Source: Homalodisca vitripennis
Taxonomy: Eukaryota; Arthropoda; Insecta; Hemiptera; Cicadellidae
Direction of reading: 5' to 3'
DNA length: 64,000 bases
NCBI RefSeq assembly: GCF_021130785.1
Contig: NC_060211.1
Span: 129,430,001 to 129,494,000, forward strand
Of this stretch, positions 22,629 to 35,084 are shown one piece after another (position 1 is the stretch's first letter; the number at the start of each line of letters is the position of its first letter). Under the pieces are notes generated by a model. The model made no database searches. It was not told the origin of the DNA and was given only the letters and a program-made list of their open reading frames with translations. Both the position numbers and the translations under genes were made by a program.

Positions 22629-25189
22629 TCACCATCTAATTTCAATGACTGATTTCAAAAGTTAAGAGGTTTTAGGTCATGTGTTACAATAAAAGAAATA
22701 CGACGTTTCTAGGACTAAAATATGTCCCTTCAGGTATCAAATACTAAACATTAAGTTGAAGAAAGCAAACATGAAGTGAGGTCTCAAATGAGTATTTGTA
22801 TTGACAATTAAAATTTAATTTTTGCCATCACATTAGGTCTAAAATTTCCTCATACAATGGTAAAAGAATGAATATTATTAACTTAGATCTTTTAAGAGAA
22901 GAAAACTATGAAGACGCATAGAAAGGAAACAAACTCTTATTATTTTAAACGTAATTTCTTTATACCATTCCATTTGCTTTTAACTTCGGGACTAACGGTA
23001 TCATTTAGAGTTTTTTTTTTAAAATATGGGGAAAAATTATATGATATAAATAGATAAAAGTAGTCTCTCTGTAATTTTAATAAGAAAAATTATAGCTACG
23101 AAACCTTTCAGGTAATGACGTTGTAATTTTGCATGTTTATGTTATGTATGTTTTGTAATGTATAGCCTATCGCTGTTAAATGAATACAATTATATTGTAA
23201 ATTTAAAAAACAAACGTTTTTTCAATATTTAAAAAAATAATATTATGAATACCGGCAATAAAAGACAATTTTTCTGAGATGCATTAAAAGATAGCTTGCA
23301 AAAGGCAAAATTGTTAATACCTTTTTTTTGTTCTCTTAGGACAAGAAGCTTATAAATTGAACTTAGTTCTGTAAGAACCTTTGCGCTACTTCCGGAGTAA
23401 CAACATTATTAGGATGGGTAAGGTTAGGGAGTAGGGGCCGCCTCCTATCGAGATCCACGAGGAAGAATTAGGGTACTATATCTCAAAGTCATGTCTCCCC
23501 GGAAGAAGGGGAGGACAGCTCTGAACCAGCCTCTCCTTTAATACCCTCCTTGTTAATACGTTATTTGTATACTGCTATTGTGCAATACTCTTACTGTAGA
23601 AAGTCTTTTACTACATTCAAATATATTTCCCCAAAGTTGTTCTATATCTTCCATATATAAAAACTTTGTTAGAATAATTTAAAGTCGAAAAGTCGAAGCA
23701 ACACAAAACATAAAACATGGACGCTAATTTTATGGACGAAATAATTCAATGAAAATTAAATTTGTTTTAAACATTTAATTAAAAAAGCAGATGGAAGTAT
23801 TCTCAGTCTTTTCCAAGAATTAAAGTATTCTGTGAAACGCAGTATACTTTTACTGTACATATTTCTATTAAAAACATTTTACTGTTCAGATTACAGGTTA
23901 TAGGGTATACCTAGTTATTCTATTGTTGGCTGAGCGTTACAAAAGCCTATTACTCAAGGGGTTGTAAATTTTATTTTTTTCCGTCGGTCCGCACGGTGCG
24001 TAGTACTTATACCGTCTATCAGATAAGATACGAGAAAAAATTCAATTATAGTAATTTTATCATTGTATGAACTGAATAACCAGAGGAAATGAAAACTAAA
24101 TTTATTTACTTATTCCAAGTGAATCTCAAATTCTTATAATTAGAAGGCCACTCCTCTGCACAAACGAAAATTTGCGTTATTTCAGTGATGCACCCATTTT
24201 TTATTCAGACAAGGTATGCAAACCACATGAATATCCTTTTTGAGTTTCAGGACCAATCCGAGAAAATAGTATGTCTGTAAGAATAGGTTAGTTCCAACGA
24301 TAATCCATGTAAGAACCGGAATATTAAATGATGCATGATTTCAGCCACGGCTCTTGATAGTTTGGAATTAGTTACTTAGTTAATACATTGCTGTAGTAAG
24401 AGACATATCATTGCAAGCCAGGGTTATGAAAAATGAATTTCTGCTTAATGCACAGATGCCTGAGATACATTGATTTGTCACATGAGTTCAGAAGATTAGT
24501 TTCTTGCGATTAAACTAGTATTAAAATTATTTGATGTTTACTTATATTAATAGAGGTAACAATGCCAAACGTCCAGGCAATGATATGTGTTTGTAATGGA
24601 GTAACTTGGAAGATTTCAACATAGATATTTAATGGAAAAATCCTACGTTCTGGATATATGGTTATTGATAATAATATATAGCAACTGAAGCAGACAGTAC
24701 ACTGGTGGAGAGTATATGACGTCATGTCTGCAGCAACAACAAGATGAAGGGAAGGTCGGCAACTTGAGATTACTCCCCACAAAGAAGCCTAACATTATTT
24801 AACTCCTTTGACTTCGATGTCACCAACACATTCGGTTTTCTCTGTTCTGAATATAAATTAATTTCAACTTATGACAGTCTTGAACTTTGTTTTATCTCAA
24901 GTAATGAACTCTGCATATTACTCGTGTTACAGCGAAGATAATTTACCCAAACTCCATGGATTGATAAGCAATATCATCGAAATACACAGTATACCATACA
25001 GTATGTAACACGTTTCCCAGAAAATGGATAAGACAAACGTGTCTTAAAAATATATGAAACTTGTGTCTATTTAGGGACAGTCTTCACATGATTCAAATCT
25101 CTCGGAATTCATCTTCCACGAACTATTAGTACACCCGTAGAAGCAGAGAACTACACAGATGTCATGTAGTGCACTAAGTAAATAAACAA
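22629..25189. other. AT-rich start of the 17.5-kb interruption
   Basis: No gene was recognised. A GC-richer island (about 23,380-23,530, with GGGGCCGCC and CCCCGGAAGAAGGGG) has no obvious coding sense. The repeat-like string near 23,928-23,990 (GCTGAGCGTTAC, TACTCAAGGGG, GTCGGTCCG) recurs diverged near 40,975, 16,640 and 19,535. A minus-strand ORF at 24,510-24,782 has no support. Confidence 0.5.
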
Positions 25190-25304
25190 GCTTCCGGAAG
25201 ACATTTCCATAATAGACTATGGAAGAGCCTTATATGGCGGTGGTGTCCTTATTGCTGTTCATGGGTCTCTTTCGTTATCTGAAGTACTGCAACCTGATCT
25301 ACCA

Positions 25305-26126
25305 GTGGAAGCATTGTGTGTGGTAGTCAATCTCACTTATCGCTGTAAGGTGGTTGTCTGCGCTGTCTATATTCCCCCTCAAGCCCAAACAAGACTTTAC
25401 TCACTGTTCGCTGATTCACTTGTGGACATATTGTCCGTCTACCACAACTTTGACCTCGTCTTAATTGCTGGCGACTTCAATTTGCCTGGTTTCAATTGGA
25501 TTCATTCCGATCTTTCTACTGCTTCTCCTTCTGCCAACGTCATCCTGGACTTAGCTTCACATCTTGGCGTATGTCAGCTTAGTAATGTAGCTAATGACAG
25601 AGGAGTTCAACTTGATTTGATATTCGGATCTCCTGATATCTTTACCGTGTCACGTGCCGAAGAGCCTCTTCTAGCCCAAGAACCATGCCACCCTAGTTTG
25701 TTTGTCTCCGTTAATATTTCGTTACCATCACTTGGGTGCCCTGAGCGTCCTACCTTCATTCGGAACATTCAAAGATGTAACCTAGTGCAGTTTAAAAATG
25801 ATCTCCAGCTTGGTGCCATTAAGCTCGACTATGATTGCACTGACGTCAATCTTATGTTCTCCAACTTTTGCACACAGCTTAGTGAACTTGTTGAATATCA
25901 CTCTCCATGGAAGGCTGTTGGCTGTTATGTCTTTCCCAAATGGTTCTCCAAGGAGCTTAGGGAGCTTGTAATTCTCAAGAAGACTCTACACGAGAAGTTC
26001 AAGAAATCCTTTGACCTTGTTGACTATAATAACTTTCGCACCATTCGTGATCGGTGCAGGGTTGTCTCCTGGAAACTCGTTCGAGCTACATTAATCATGT
26101 CAATACTACCATTTCATCTAATGTAA
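25305..26126 (+). pseudogene. LINE endonuclease domain (APE/EEP type)
   Basis: This part would nick target DNA to prime reverse transcription. It shows LVLIAGDFNLPGFNW (GDFN at residues 56-59), QLDLIFGSPD (LDLIFG at 103-108) and the late catalytic His in EPCHPSL (His129). These are the order and spacing of exonuclease/endonuclease/phosphatase folds in Jockey-type elements. The open frame continues upstream of this Met (GGGVLIAV at about 25,215), so the Met is not the real start. The frame ends at a stop created by a frameshift near 26,085. The linker sequence resumes in another frame. Confidence 0.8.
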
Positions 26127-26698
26127 AGATCTTCTGGAGCTTTGTTAAGGACCTCAATCGGACTTCTTCCATGCCAAGTTCCCTTAAACATGGCGCTACT
26201 AAAGATTTCCGCTCTGATGAGATGTGCGAGCTGTTTGCTGACTACTTCTCGTCGGCCTACTCCACTATGTCTCAAGATGAGCTGCCTGTGCCCAATTTTA
26301 ACACTCCATTCATCATATCTGAATGTGCAGTCACTCTTGAAGTCGTTGAAAGGAAGTTCGTCCTCTTGGATTCCACCAAAGGCAGCGGTCCTGATAACAT
26401 CCCCCCAGCAGTACTCAAGTTCTGTCATTCTGAACTGGTCCCTCAAATCCATCACTTGTTCAATCTCAGCCTATCTACTGGTATCTTCCCCTCAACATTG
26501 AAAGTTGGATTTGTAGTCCCAATATTCAAATCTGGTGATAGTCGTGATGTTACCATACTTGTCAATTACAGGCCCATAGTCATACAATCCGTCCTTAGTA
26601 AGGTTTTTGGTGCCTCGTTTTACATATGGTTCAGCCTCTATTTAAACAAGTTATTATTGGTGAGCAACACGGTTTCACCTCCGGTCGCTCCACCGTGA
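26054..26698 (+). pseudogene. LINE linker and N-terminal reverse-transcriptase region
   Basis: It continues the same protein in a new frame. SSYINHVNTTISSNVKIFW and FWSFVKDLNR are typical of the region between endonuclease and RT. PDNIPPAVLKFC, VGFVVPIFKSGD and VNYRPIVIQSVLSKVF match RT motifs 0-1. A second single-base frameshift near 26,612 moves the next motif block to the third frame, leaving out-of-frame residues at this ORF's end. Confidence 0.8.
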
Positions 26699-27891
26699 CA
26701 AACCTTCTATCACTCCAGTACATGGTGGTGGAGGCCTTCAGCCGCAGAAATCAAGTTGATACCGTTTATATAGACTTTAGCAGGGCATTCGATAGCATCA
26801 ACCATCGTCATCTTCTTGCGAAGCTACAGGGCTACGGGTTTTCTGGCACAATGTTGCAATGGTTCAGCAGCTACCTTACTGATCGTCAACTTGCCGTGCG
26901 CCTTGGTGCTGGCGTCTCAACTAGCTTTACTGCAAGTTCTGGTGTTCCACAGGGGTCTCACCTTGGACCATTCTTGTTTTCAATCTTTATCAATGATATT
27001 AAGCATGTCATCAAGGTCCCCTTTCTTCTCTTTGCGGACGACATCAAGCTGTTCGTGGAAGTTGCATCTCAAAATGATTGCCAGTCTCTGCAGGATGCTC
27101 TTGACGATGTTTTTGACTGGTGTCGTGCGAATGATATGACTGTGAATTCTTCCAAGACCAGGTTGATACCGTTCAATAGGAAATTAAATCCAGTGGTAGC
27201 CGACTACTTTCTCGATGGCGACGGGGTGGAGAGATGCAATACCATCAAGGACCTTGGTGTTCTTATTGACTCTTCTTTTGAGTTTGGTCCCCACATCAGT
27301 CAAATCTGCGCCAGGGCCTCTCGTATGCTTGGATTGGTCTTCCGCTCTTCAAAACATGGCTTGAATACCCATGCCTCTACGATTTTCTACAAGTCCCTTG
27401 TCCGCCAGTTACTTGAGTATGCCTCTGTAGTTTGGTCTCCATATCAGCTCTGCCAGATTCATCATCTCCAGTCGGTGCAAAGACGTTTCATCAGGTTCAT
27501 GGGATGTCGTGCGGGATTTGGCTTTCGTGAAGTTCCAGTCAATGAGGTGTCAGCTGCTTATGGTCTTCTGAGTCTTGGACGCAGGAGGAGGGTGGCTGAT
27601 TGTATCTTCCTTTCCAAGCTTCTCAATAACCAAGTCAGCAGCCCCTTCTTACTGGAGTCAATCAACTTCCGCATTCCTGCCAGATCCACCGGACATCAGC
27701 GCCTCTTCGAGCCTGACCATGCTGGGACCAACTATCTTCGATTTAGTGCCATACCTAGACTCATGCGTTTCGGGAACGACATTGGCTCTTCAGTCGACCT
27801 CTTTGTTGCAGCCCTAGGTGCGGTTCGGCGAGCTGCTGCTGATGAAAGCCTGATCAGTGTTGCTTCACCCTCCAATGTGCTACTTTTATAA
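26626..27891 (+). pseudogene. LINE reverse transcriptase and C-terminal domain
   Basis: RNA-dependent DNA polymerase of the element. EQHGFTSGRSTVTNL is followed by motif A in VYIDFSRAFDSINH (Asp50), GVPQGSHLGP (106-115) and the catalytic FADD (136-139). The thumb and a basic C-terminal domain follow (GRRRRVADCIFLSKLL). All polymerase catalytic aspartates are present. The enzyme is lost only because of the upstream frameshifts. The true stop is at 27,889-27,891. Confidence 0.85.
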
Positions 27892-27992
27892 TTTATTTTG
27901 TTGTTAGCTTGTCATTTAGTTTACGTTGTTATTGTTCATACATATTTATTCCTTGTTATCTTTGTCTATTGTTATATCGTTACATTGTTATT

Positions 27993-28018
27993 TTATATAT
28001 ATATATATATATATATAT
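27993..28018. repeat. (TA)n microsatellite in the LINE 3' UTR
   Basis: A pure TA run of about 26 bp. Confidence 0.85.
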
Positions 28019-28529
28019 TTATTTATTTTTCAGTTGATATTTACATATTTTATTACAGTTATTTGCTTGTTTTCTCTGCTTACTTTTATACTGTTAACTT
28101 ATTGTTATTTTTTCTAAATATATTTTCCTAATGATTTTACATTTAAATTCTTGTTTTCGCTTGCATAGTATAGTAGTTGTTGCTTGCTTTCTTTGCATGA
28201 ATTTCATTATTATATAATAGTTGTCTCACATAATTTATTCATAATTTTATTATTAATAGTTATTTTTAATCTTGTTTCACTTGTTGGCCATCTTTATTTT
28301 TTGTAATAGTGTAAAATGGTGTATGCCGTTGGTGAATGAATGAATAAAATAAGAGCCGACAACATTTCTAAAATTTCTCCGTAGTTAGGTTCAGATCTGA
28401 AGAAAATGTTCCGAACTCCAGCAACCTCCATTCCCCCACTCGTCCCGGAATAATTGGCTATACATGTCTCACTGTGATTGTTTGTAAGTCTTTCTTTGCA
28501 CTGACAAAATTTAGAAAAAACCTCAAAAT

Positions 28530-29272
28530 CTAGTAGGCTACCTCGCCTGTAGTCACGCTTGTAGCTGTGTCAACTCTATTCAAGGACGAGTAACCGCGAC
28601 GGTGCCAGGTTCCGTCGAATGCTACAGCCAAATTCCTGTCTCCATCATTCTCCCTTACAGCCTTTTCAACAGAACATTTCATGCTTTCAACACAAACACC
28701 TTTAGTACTAGCTAAAATTAGCTTACTGTAAAATGCAACCTTTGAAGGTTTAGGTATGTTCAGCAGTCCCGCAAGCATTTCTCCTGCTTCTTGACCTAGG
28801 CCTACTGATCGCAAGGCGTATACAATCCTTACATTTATATCATAAACTGGACGACGGATTGTATTAGGCCCATCATCTAAACTAACATTCGTGACAGGAC
28901 AGGTTGAATTACTAGATTTTGCCTCACATTGCAAACACACTAGATTAAGTGTAAAAGCTAAGCCTACTTTTTTGGAAGTAGACAATGACAAACAACCATA
29001 GCAATGTTTACAAACCGCAACTCGGTGAATAAGTTTCTGAACTGCACTTACATTTATAATGTTACATTCAAACGTGCAGTTTTCACATTGTTTGTATTCT
29101 TCACGATGTTGAGAGAGCTTTACTTTAGAGGCACTAGTATCTTTAGGCTTAGCTTTGCTTTTATTTGGAGGTGGAGTCTGTGCAGATGTACTAGGCCTAG
29201 ATTAGAACTAGATTTATTAGCATGAATACCAAAAGGTTTCTTCTTTTTGAAAACTTTAGTAGATCTAGGCAT
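28530..29272 (-). pseudogene. Mutator-like transposase domain fragment
   Basis: The frame starting at ATG 29,272 reads MPRSTKVFKKKKPFG, a basic N-terminus. After about 25 codons a 1-base shift moves the protein to another frame, which is open through to 28,530. That frame has Cys pairs (CENCTFEC, CKHCYGC, CLQC), suggesting a zinc ribbon. It then has NVRIVYALRSVGLGQEAGE and LAVAFDGTWHRRGYSS. The DGTW...RG block (Asp126 of the 153-codon ORF) is the landmark of the Mutator-like transposase domain common in arthropod genomes. The protein stops shortly after (TGEVAY*), far short of the family length. A GAG|GTAGCC just there could be a splice donor, otherwise it is truncation. No terminal inverted repeats were found. 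Confidence 0.65.
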
Positions 29273-30240
29273 TATACAGTCATTACTACACCAAATCAAT
29301 CTATAAACAGTTTCACTTCACGCAAAACACAACTTTGCTTTTCGCAGAAAATCAAAGAAAATAATAAGTAAACTTATAAACTCAAATCTTGTTACTACAG
29401 CAACAGATTGTAAAACAAAACACAGAACATAAGCAATAAACATATGAAATATAAACAGCCACCAGCCACAGCCTGCAAAATAACATTTTCATCCAAAACA
29501 AACGTACTATATACGAAGAGGTATTATACAAGATTGCATGATTCACAAAACGTTGCAAAATCGCGCTTGCAGGGCTCTAGAAAAATATTTTTTTCTTATC
29601 TAATATACTTTAAAAATATATTATGTTATATATCAAATTAAAGAGCAGAAAACGGGCTTTAATAATCAAATAAAATAAAAAATATATAAAAAAGTTTTTG
29701 AGGTCTGCTCCCCTTTGTGCATTGCAATATTATTCCAATGTTGTTTGTTATTGCTGAGTAATGGTAAGTTAAAACGTATTAGTTATACAGTCCACATATT
29801 GCAATAAGTAAATAAAAACATTCTCTCTCCATGTATCTCCATCCATTACCATGATTTAGACTGCAAATTTTAACACGTCTCTACTAAACTTGGTAGAATG
29901 CTACAAGAGAATGACAAGGTTACGTCCGTCGTTGGGTCCAATAGACTAAGGCGTGTAAAGCCTATTATAAAGTAGCAATAAGTACACATTGTCGTTGGAT
30001 GTAGTTTAATAAAGTATTTTATCAAAAACTGCACGAACATGCTGTTGACTAAACGTAAACCAAGGATAATTGCTCAGCATCATTGGAGATAAGGGAGTGG
30101 AGCCCTAGGATTAATTCCATTTTATAAAGAATCACGCTAGACGCCTCGTAGATTGACGGATTTCAGTCAACATTTATATGAATGTTCAATAGGAAAAATA
30201 ATAACCAAGGATAGCTTATAACCAGCTTCAATGCCATGGA
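29273..30240. other. AT-rich intergenic stretch
   Basis: No gene or element end was recognised. Confidence 0.5.
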
Positions 30241-30299
30241 AGTGGAGTGCCCAGACCAATACCTTTTATGCATATATATATTATGCATATATACGCATA

Positions 30300-30384
30300 T
30301 ATACCCGGCGGAGCAAGTACTTTTTGCGATTCAATGTTTATTGAAATAAATTAAATTCGGCTATTGCCATTTATACAAATTTAA

Positions 30385-30432
<48 letters not shown>

Positions 30433-30551
30433 GTTTATGTTTAATTTATTTGCTCTTATAGCCATATTTATAATTTGTAATTTCCTGAAGACGGCTTAAG
30501 CTGAAATATAAAAAATGTTTAATTTTAAATGTAGAAGATTTCTTATTGGAG

Positions 30552-30607
<56 letters not shown>

Positions 30608-30640
30608 TTATATTTATATACATATATAAATATATATGCA
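30300..30640 (+). mobile_element. Penelope-type remnant between TA microsatellites
   Basis: GGAGCAAGTACTTTTTGCG followed by ATTCAATGTTTAT recurs almost exactly at 51,112-51,145 next to the endonuclease piece of the Penelope-like element. Farther on, CTGAAGACGGCTTAAGCTG followed by AAA resembles the hammerhead-type motif of such elements (CTGAAGA, a small stem, GAAA). Long (TA)n tracts lie at 30,386-30,429 and 30,555-30,599. There is no coding sequence. Confidence 0.35.
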
Positions 30641-31739
30641 TAAACGGTTATTATATTTATATATGTATTTATATACATATATAAATATAAAATATATATG
30701 TTTATGCGTTACATATATAATATTCAAAAGAATATTTTGGCATGCCATCTACATATTGAGGTTAGGTAGATTAGGTTTAAGGATATGTGGTATTGTAATT
30801 CAGGTTTAAGTGCTTCCATGTAAGAAAACTGAAAGCTAACAGACACACTAACATAACTCACTAAGAAAACTATAAGTACAAAAATAATACTGACTATAGA
30901 GTATATTAAATACTGCTGACAAGAATGATAATTCTTACAAGGACTAGGCACTGCACAATTCATATTATACAAGAGATAATATTTAAAAAATATAAAGCGA
31001 ATTAATAAAATTGGTACTCTTAATAAGTCACACCAATTAAAATATCTTAGCACAGAAGTAATAGTAAATATTGCTTTTTGAGATACCTACTACAACGTTT
31101 AATGTATTCCTGAAAATACACTGACATTATTGTTAAATTTAATATTAATATTACCTGTGATTATTTTCTCCAGTCTATACTTGAAGGATCTCATATAATG
31201 AACCGGAGTATTCAGATGAGTCTTGTTAAATGTAATAATGATATATAATAAAATATAATGATAGTGTCAGATAATCGGCCTGTATTATAGTGTGTTATAG
31301 ACCTTGGCCTTCCAGTTTGGTAGTTACTGTTGTCTTTAGATTCATAAGGGTATATGTCATAACCTTAATGAAATTGTACTTGCAATAGAAGAACTGGACC
31401 ATGAATTCAAAGTAAAAAGTAGATAAAATATGATTTTATAAAAACACTCGCAGATAATAAAATATTTAAACTATTTAAATCATAAGAAATAAAAAATAAA
31501 TTTCATTAACGCCCCATTAGAATTCTAGATATACAAAAATATGGTTTAAAGTTATGGATACGAATGTAAAGTTTAATATAATATTTCTTTTCATATTATG
31601 GAAATGTTGCTTTCAATTTCCTATTATTATCTCGTTAATACATTTACAACAGAATCTCCCTAAATATGTCTTTATAAAAAATTAAAGTACTTTCACACAA
31701 TTTTGATTAGGTAAAACAAAGATTATACATTCATTATAA
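30641..31739. other. AT-rich intergenic stretch
   Basis: Only a low-complexity minus-strand ORF (30,724-31,053) with no family signature was seen. Confidence 0.45.
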
Positions 31740-32880
31740 TATGTAGTAATTTACAATGTTTAAGCCGAAAATAAAACGAAACAGTAGCAGAGATCTCAGA
31801 ATTTGTTTTAAGTAACATACGTATTTATAATATTTTGGGATACGTTCCCTTCACCCTCCCATCCCCTCAATTATGCACTAATGGCCGCCATGCTTTCACC
31901 AATCCCTCTGAGTGCACCTTACAATAACCTCTCTCTTGCCCTAATCTTAAAATTCACCTTCGGGCATCGACTATAACTGTGTGTTTGCCTTGTATTGCTT
32001 GCTGGTTTAGAGTAATACATTTATAAGCGCAATTCTTAGTCGTAGTTTAGTATGAATTGTATGATCCAAATGTTCGAAATCAAGCAATCTACGATGTTAA
32101 GGTTTATCATGAATATTTTACAACTCGTACACTCGTGGGTACATAGTTGCCGATCTTATACAATACTCCGAAGAAGAATTTAAGTCTCATGCGTAAGGGT
32201 ATGACTTCAGGATTACAGGAGCTGAATAGGCCTAAGAGATCTGTATACTAGACTGTATACAAGCTTCTTAATGTTTGATAAACGGAAGAGTCCCGTAATA
32301 GTATAAAAATGTGTTATTGGCAGAAGGGAAAGGATGTCTGTTCAACCACAAATCCAATGGTACCAGCGAACCGAATAGATTCTGGAATATTACATTTGCA
32401 CATTGGGATTGTATTGGAAATGATGCACTTCTTTCTTCTACATAAAAACATTAGTTTACCACTAGGCCTACACCTATCGTAATAATGCTATTCCCATAAT
32501 TAGTAAACATAAAAATAAATTTTTGGATGGATGGTAGATTTTAATGAACCTATGCATATATTTTTTCTCTTATGGATGATTTACAAGTTTAATAATGTCT
32601 TATGAAACTAATTGCAATAACCTTTAAACTAATTTGATAAACGTAATACAAAAATTGTATGTTATTTTTAAATCTGAACCAAAACACATATTTAAAGAAT
32701 AATGATATCTATATATAAGAGATAAAGGGATAAAGGTCTCATTCTTTCACTCACACACTCATAACTAATTCTCAAACTTACCGGCATCTCAGAAAGTTTT
32801 AATTTGGCACATGTATGCCTCAAAACTTGAATATAAAACGAACATATTTCCAAAACCATTAATCATCCATAGAGATATCT
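31740..32880 (-). repeat. dispersed repeat D, copy 1 (inverted relative to 60.3-61.5 kb)
   Basis: The segment aligns with the reverse complement of about 60,340-61,560, with many substitutions. Its 31,740-32,270 part has a third diverged copy at about 35,085-35,560. Shared strings include GCCGCCATGCTTTCACCAAT and, near 32,310, TGTTATTGGCAGAAGGGAAA. It contains a Helitron 5' terminus at 32,708, although homology extends to both sides of it. Confidence 0.75.
32708..32880 (+). mobile_element. Helitron 5' terminal region
   Basis: It begins TCTATATATAAGAG after an A, consistent with Helitron insertion between A and T and a TC start. CTTTCACTCACACACTCA and TTTGGCACATGTATGCC follow, which match the familiar 5' region of insect Helitrons/Helentrons. 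Rep/helicase coding sequence and a paired 3' end were not found, so this is a fragment or non-autonomous copy. Confidence 0.5.
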
Positions 32881-34580
32881 AGCAGTCTCTACTTGTTATT
32901 GACAGATATGGTGAGATTCAACCGTCAACATGAGTGTTGCTTCAGACGTCATAGTAAGGGTCCCTTAAGTCTCCTCTAATTTTCCCATTTCCATCTTACA
33001 AATATGGCTGAAATAAGGCGGAGATTTAGATGTGTCTGAGCGCGTTGCATCGTATTGTTGAAACGGGAAATCAGTGAGGAGCAGATTCTTTATTTGCCCC
33101 TGTACCTTAGCTCTCCGTAGCGATGCGCTTTTTGTCAAAGTAATCTCCCGCGTGCTGAAGTAGAAGCTTTCGCGATCACCATTTCCTTGTTGTGCTAGAG
33201 CTCCCGAGATTTAAACTATGCATTCTACTACCCTTGAACGGAAGTTGTTCAACTAGATACAAACAATTGGAAGTTAGAAATTATTTCCTTTCCAAATAAA
33301 AAAAATTCTTCCTTTATTGACCTACACACAAAATAACAAGTATCACGAAACTTGTATATACAAATTTCATTTGTAATAGGTTTTTGAGTATGAATATCTG
33401 ATAACTGATCTAAGCCGGATGAAATTTGATTAAAGATGAAAATAATTTAAGTAAGAGGTCCAGTGACATTTCTCTCGACCAGTTAATAAACGCACCTTTT
33501 AGCATTTTAGAACTACACGGCAAAGAAAAACAACAAATAATTATATACATTTTGTTTTGAATATACTACTAAATTATAGTAATGAAAGTAGTAGTTAAAA
33601 AATACACTTAATGTAAGCTAAAATAATATATGAAATGCAGATATTGGATGACAAAAAGTATTTAATTTATACAACAAATCTTCATAATATTCAGAAATTC
33701 CCAAAAGGGAAGAACTTAAAACTTAAAATAAAATCATCCCTTATTGTGAAGGAGTCGGATTGACAGCTAGCAAATTGTTGCCTTGCCATTAAGATTATGG
33801 TCGAAGGCTGCTGCTTGCTTATATTAAAAAAAGCATTAAGTAACGTTTCTTCAGTCATATATTTCACTTTGCTCTGCCCAGACTAGGCCAATATCTAAAG
33901 TACATCGCGTGGTTTCGTTACTACTTCCTCACCATCATGTCACAACTTGTCCTGACCTGTCTTATGGCTGGTTAGTACTCACTGATTATACACCCATAAT
34001 AATGAAGTGAGAAGCACCATGATTATAACAACCATTAATGTAGTTGTAGGCTTATAGCATAAGAAGTGGAATATTGTAATAGTTTTAATATATTACATAC
34101 TTTATCTTTTATATGAACTGAAGTATTTTATGTTAATAATGAGATAACAATAAATACCGTATTGAACAATATATTTGAATTATTCTGCAGTTATAGCTGC
34201 TAGTTTATGTTGCACAAATTTCAATGTTAACACTTAATACATTTTTTTCTGAAATAAGCAAATATATTTAATATTAAATTAGGATAGTCTGGTGCAGGCC
34301 TTTTTGTAAGAGGTAGTGTAGTTAGATTTTAGATATTTTCACAATTTAGACATCACGATGATAACTAATGTGATTGTTCAAATATGAAACATGTTTATTC
34401 TTCCATGAAGATTTATCTTATCTTTTTAGTGTCCGCAATTTTGAGGTTTTATATACCCCCCTTAATTTTCAGAAAAGGAGGATAATTTGTTTAGATTACC
34501 TTTGATTCCAAATTCATAATATATTTACCATAAGTTTTTATTTGTTTGTTTCAGTTCGATATATCACTGTAACAAAAGCT
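32881..34580. other. intergenic stretch
   Basis: Mostly AT-rich. A GC-richer patch at about 33,000-33,210 (GTGTCTGAGCGCGTTGC, ATCTCCCGCGTGCTGAAG) has no open frame or recognised motif. Confidence 0.45.
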
Positions 34581-34908
34581 GACAGCGTGTACACTGTACA
34601 GTCATCCTGACTTGTACCGGGGCTTGTTAGTATTCGCGGCCGCCACTCGCAGCACATTACGCGTCACTTGCTCTCCTTATTGTTTACACTGACAGTGTTA
34701 CACTGTACAGTCATCCTGACTTGTACCAGGGCTTGTTAGTATTCGCGGCCGCCACTCGCAGCGCTTTACGCGTCACTTGCTCTCCTTATTGTTTACACTG
34801 ACAGTGTTTCACTGTACAGTCATCCTGACTTGTACCGGGGCTTGTTAGTATTCGCGGCCGCCACTCACAGCGCTTTACGCGTCACTTGCTCTCCTTATTG
34901 TTTACACT
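34581..34908. repeat. three-copy 109-bp GC-rich tandem repeat
   Basis: Three consecutive units start at 34,581, 34,691 and 34,800 (109-110 bp each) and differ at only a few bases. Each contains CACTGTACAGTCATCCTGAC, GCTTGTTAGTATTCGCG, a GCGGCCGC octamer and TTACGCGTCACTTGCTC. The array is strikingly GC- and CpG-rich for this neighbourhood. No ORF runs through it. Confidence 0.95.
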
Positions 34909-35084
34909 TTCTGCATTTTAGTTTTGCCAGATTTATAAGTATATATCAACTCATTGTGTGACACAACCTAAACATATCATTTTGACGAACAACATTCCAG
35001 AATGGACCTTGTTCATCAACATTTTGATGAACAACACTTGGAGGGTTAAGTATCTGCAAGTATGTGCCCTTGTTGATATATAGG

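Larger units (their letters stand above)
25190..28345 (+). mobile_element. Jockey-like non-LTR retrotransposon (LINE), 5'-truncated
   Basis: The element has one ORF2-type reading frame: endonuclease, then reverse transcriptase, then a C-terminal region without RNase H, as in the Jockey clade. Coding sequence is already in progress at about 25,200 (GGGVLIAV), so ORF1 and the start of the endonuclease are missing, as expected from incomplete reverse transcription. About 450 bp of AT-rich 3' UTR follow the stop at 27,891. The tail is GTGAATGAATGAATAAAATA, a short tandem-repeat tail rather than poly(A). Two frameshifts (about 26,085 and about 26,612) disable it. Codon use is clearly GC-richer than its surroundings. 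No sure target duplication was found. Confidence 0.85.

Noticed and set aside
26114..26501. Extra ORFs overlapping the 25-kb LINE (both strands)
   Set aside because: They are out-of-frame or antisense shadows of the endonuclease-RT coding sequence.
30496..30678. Tyr/Ile-rich ORFs (also near 27,900, 50,988, 51,072 and 61,785)
   Set aside because: They are translations of (TA)n microsatellites.
34581..34908. CRISPR-like array
   Set aside because: The units are directly adjacent 109-bp tandem copies without unique spacers, in a eukaryotic context.
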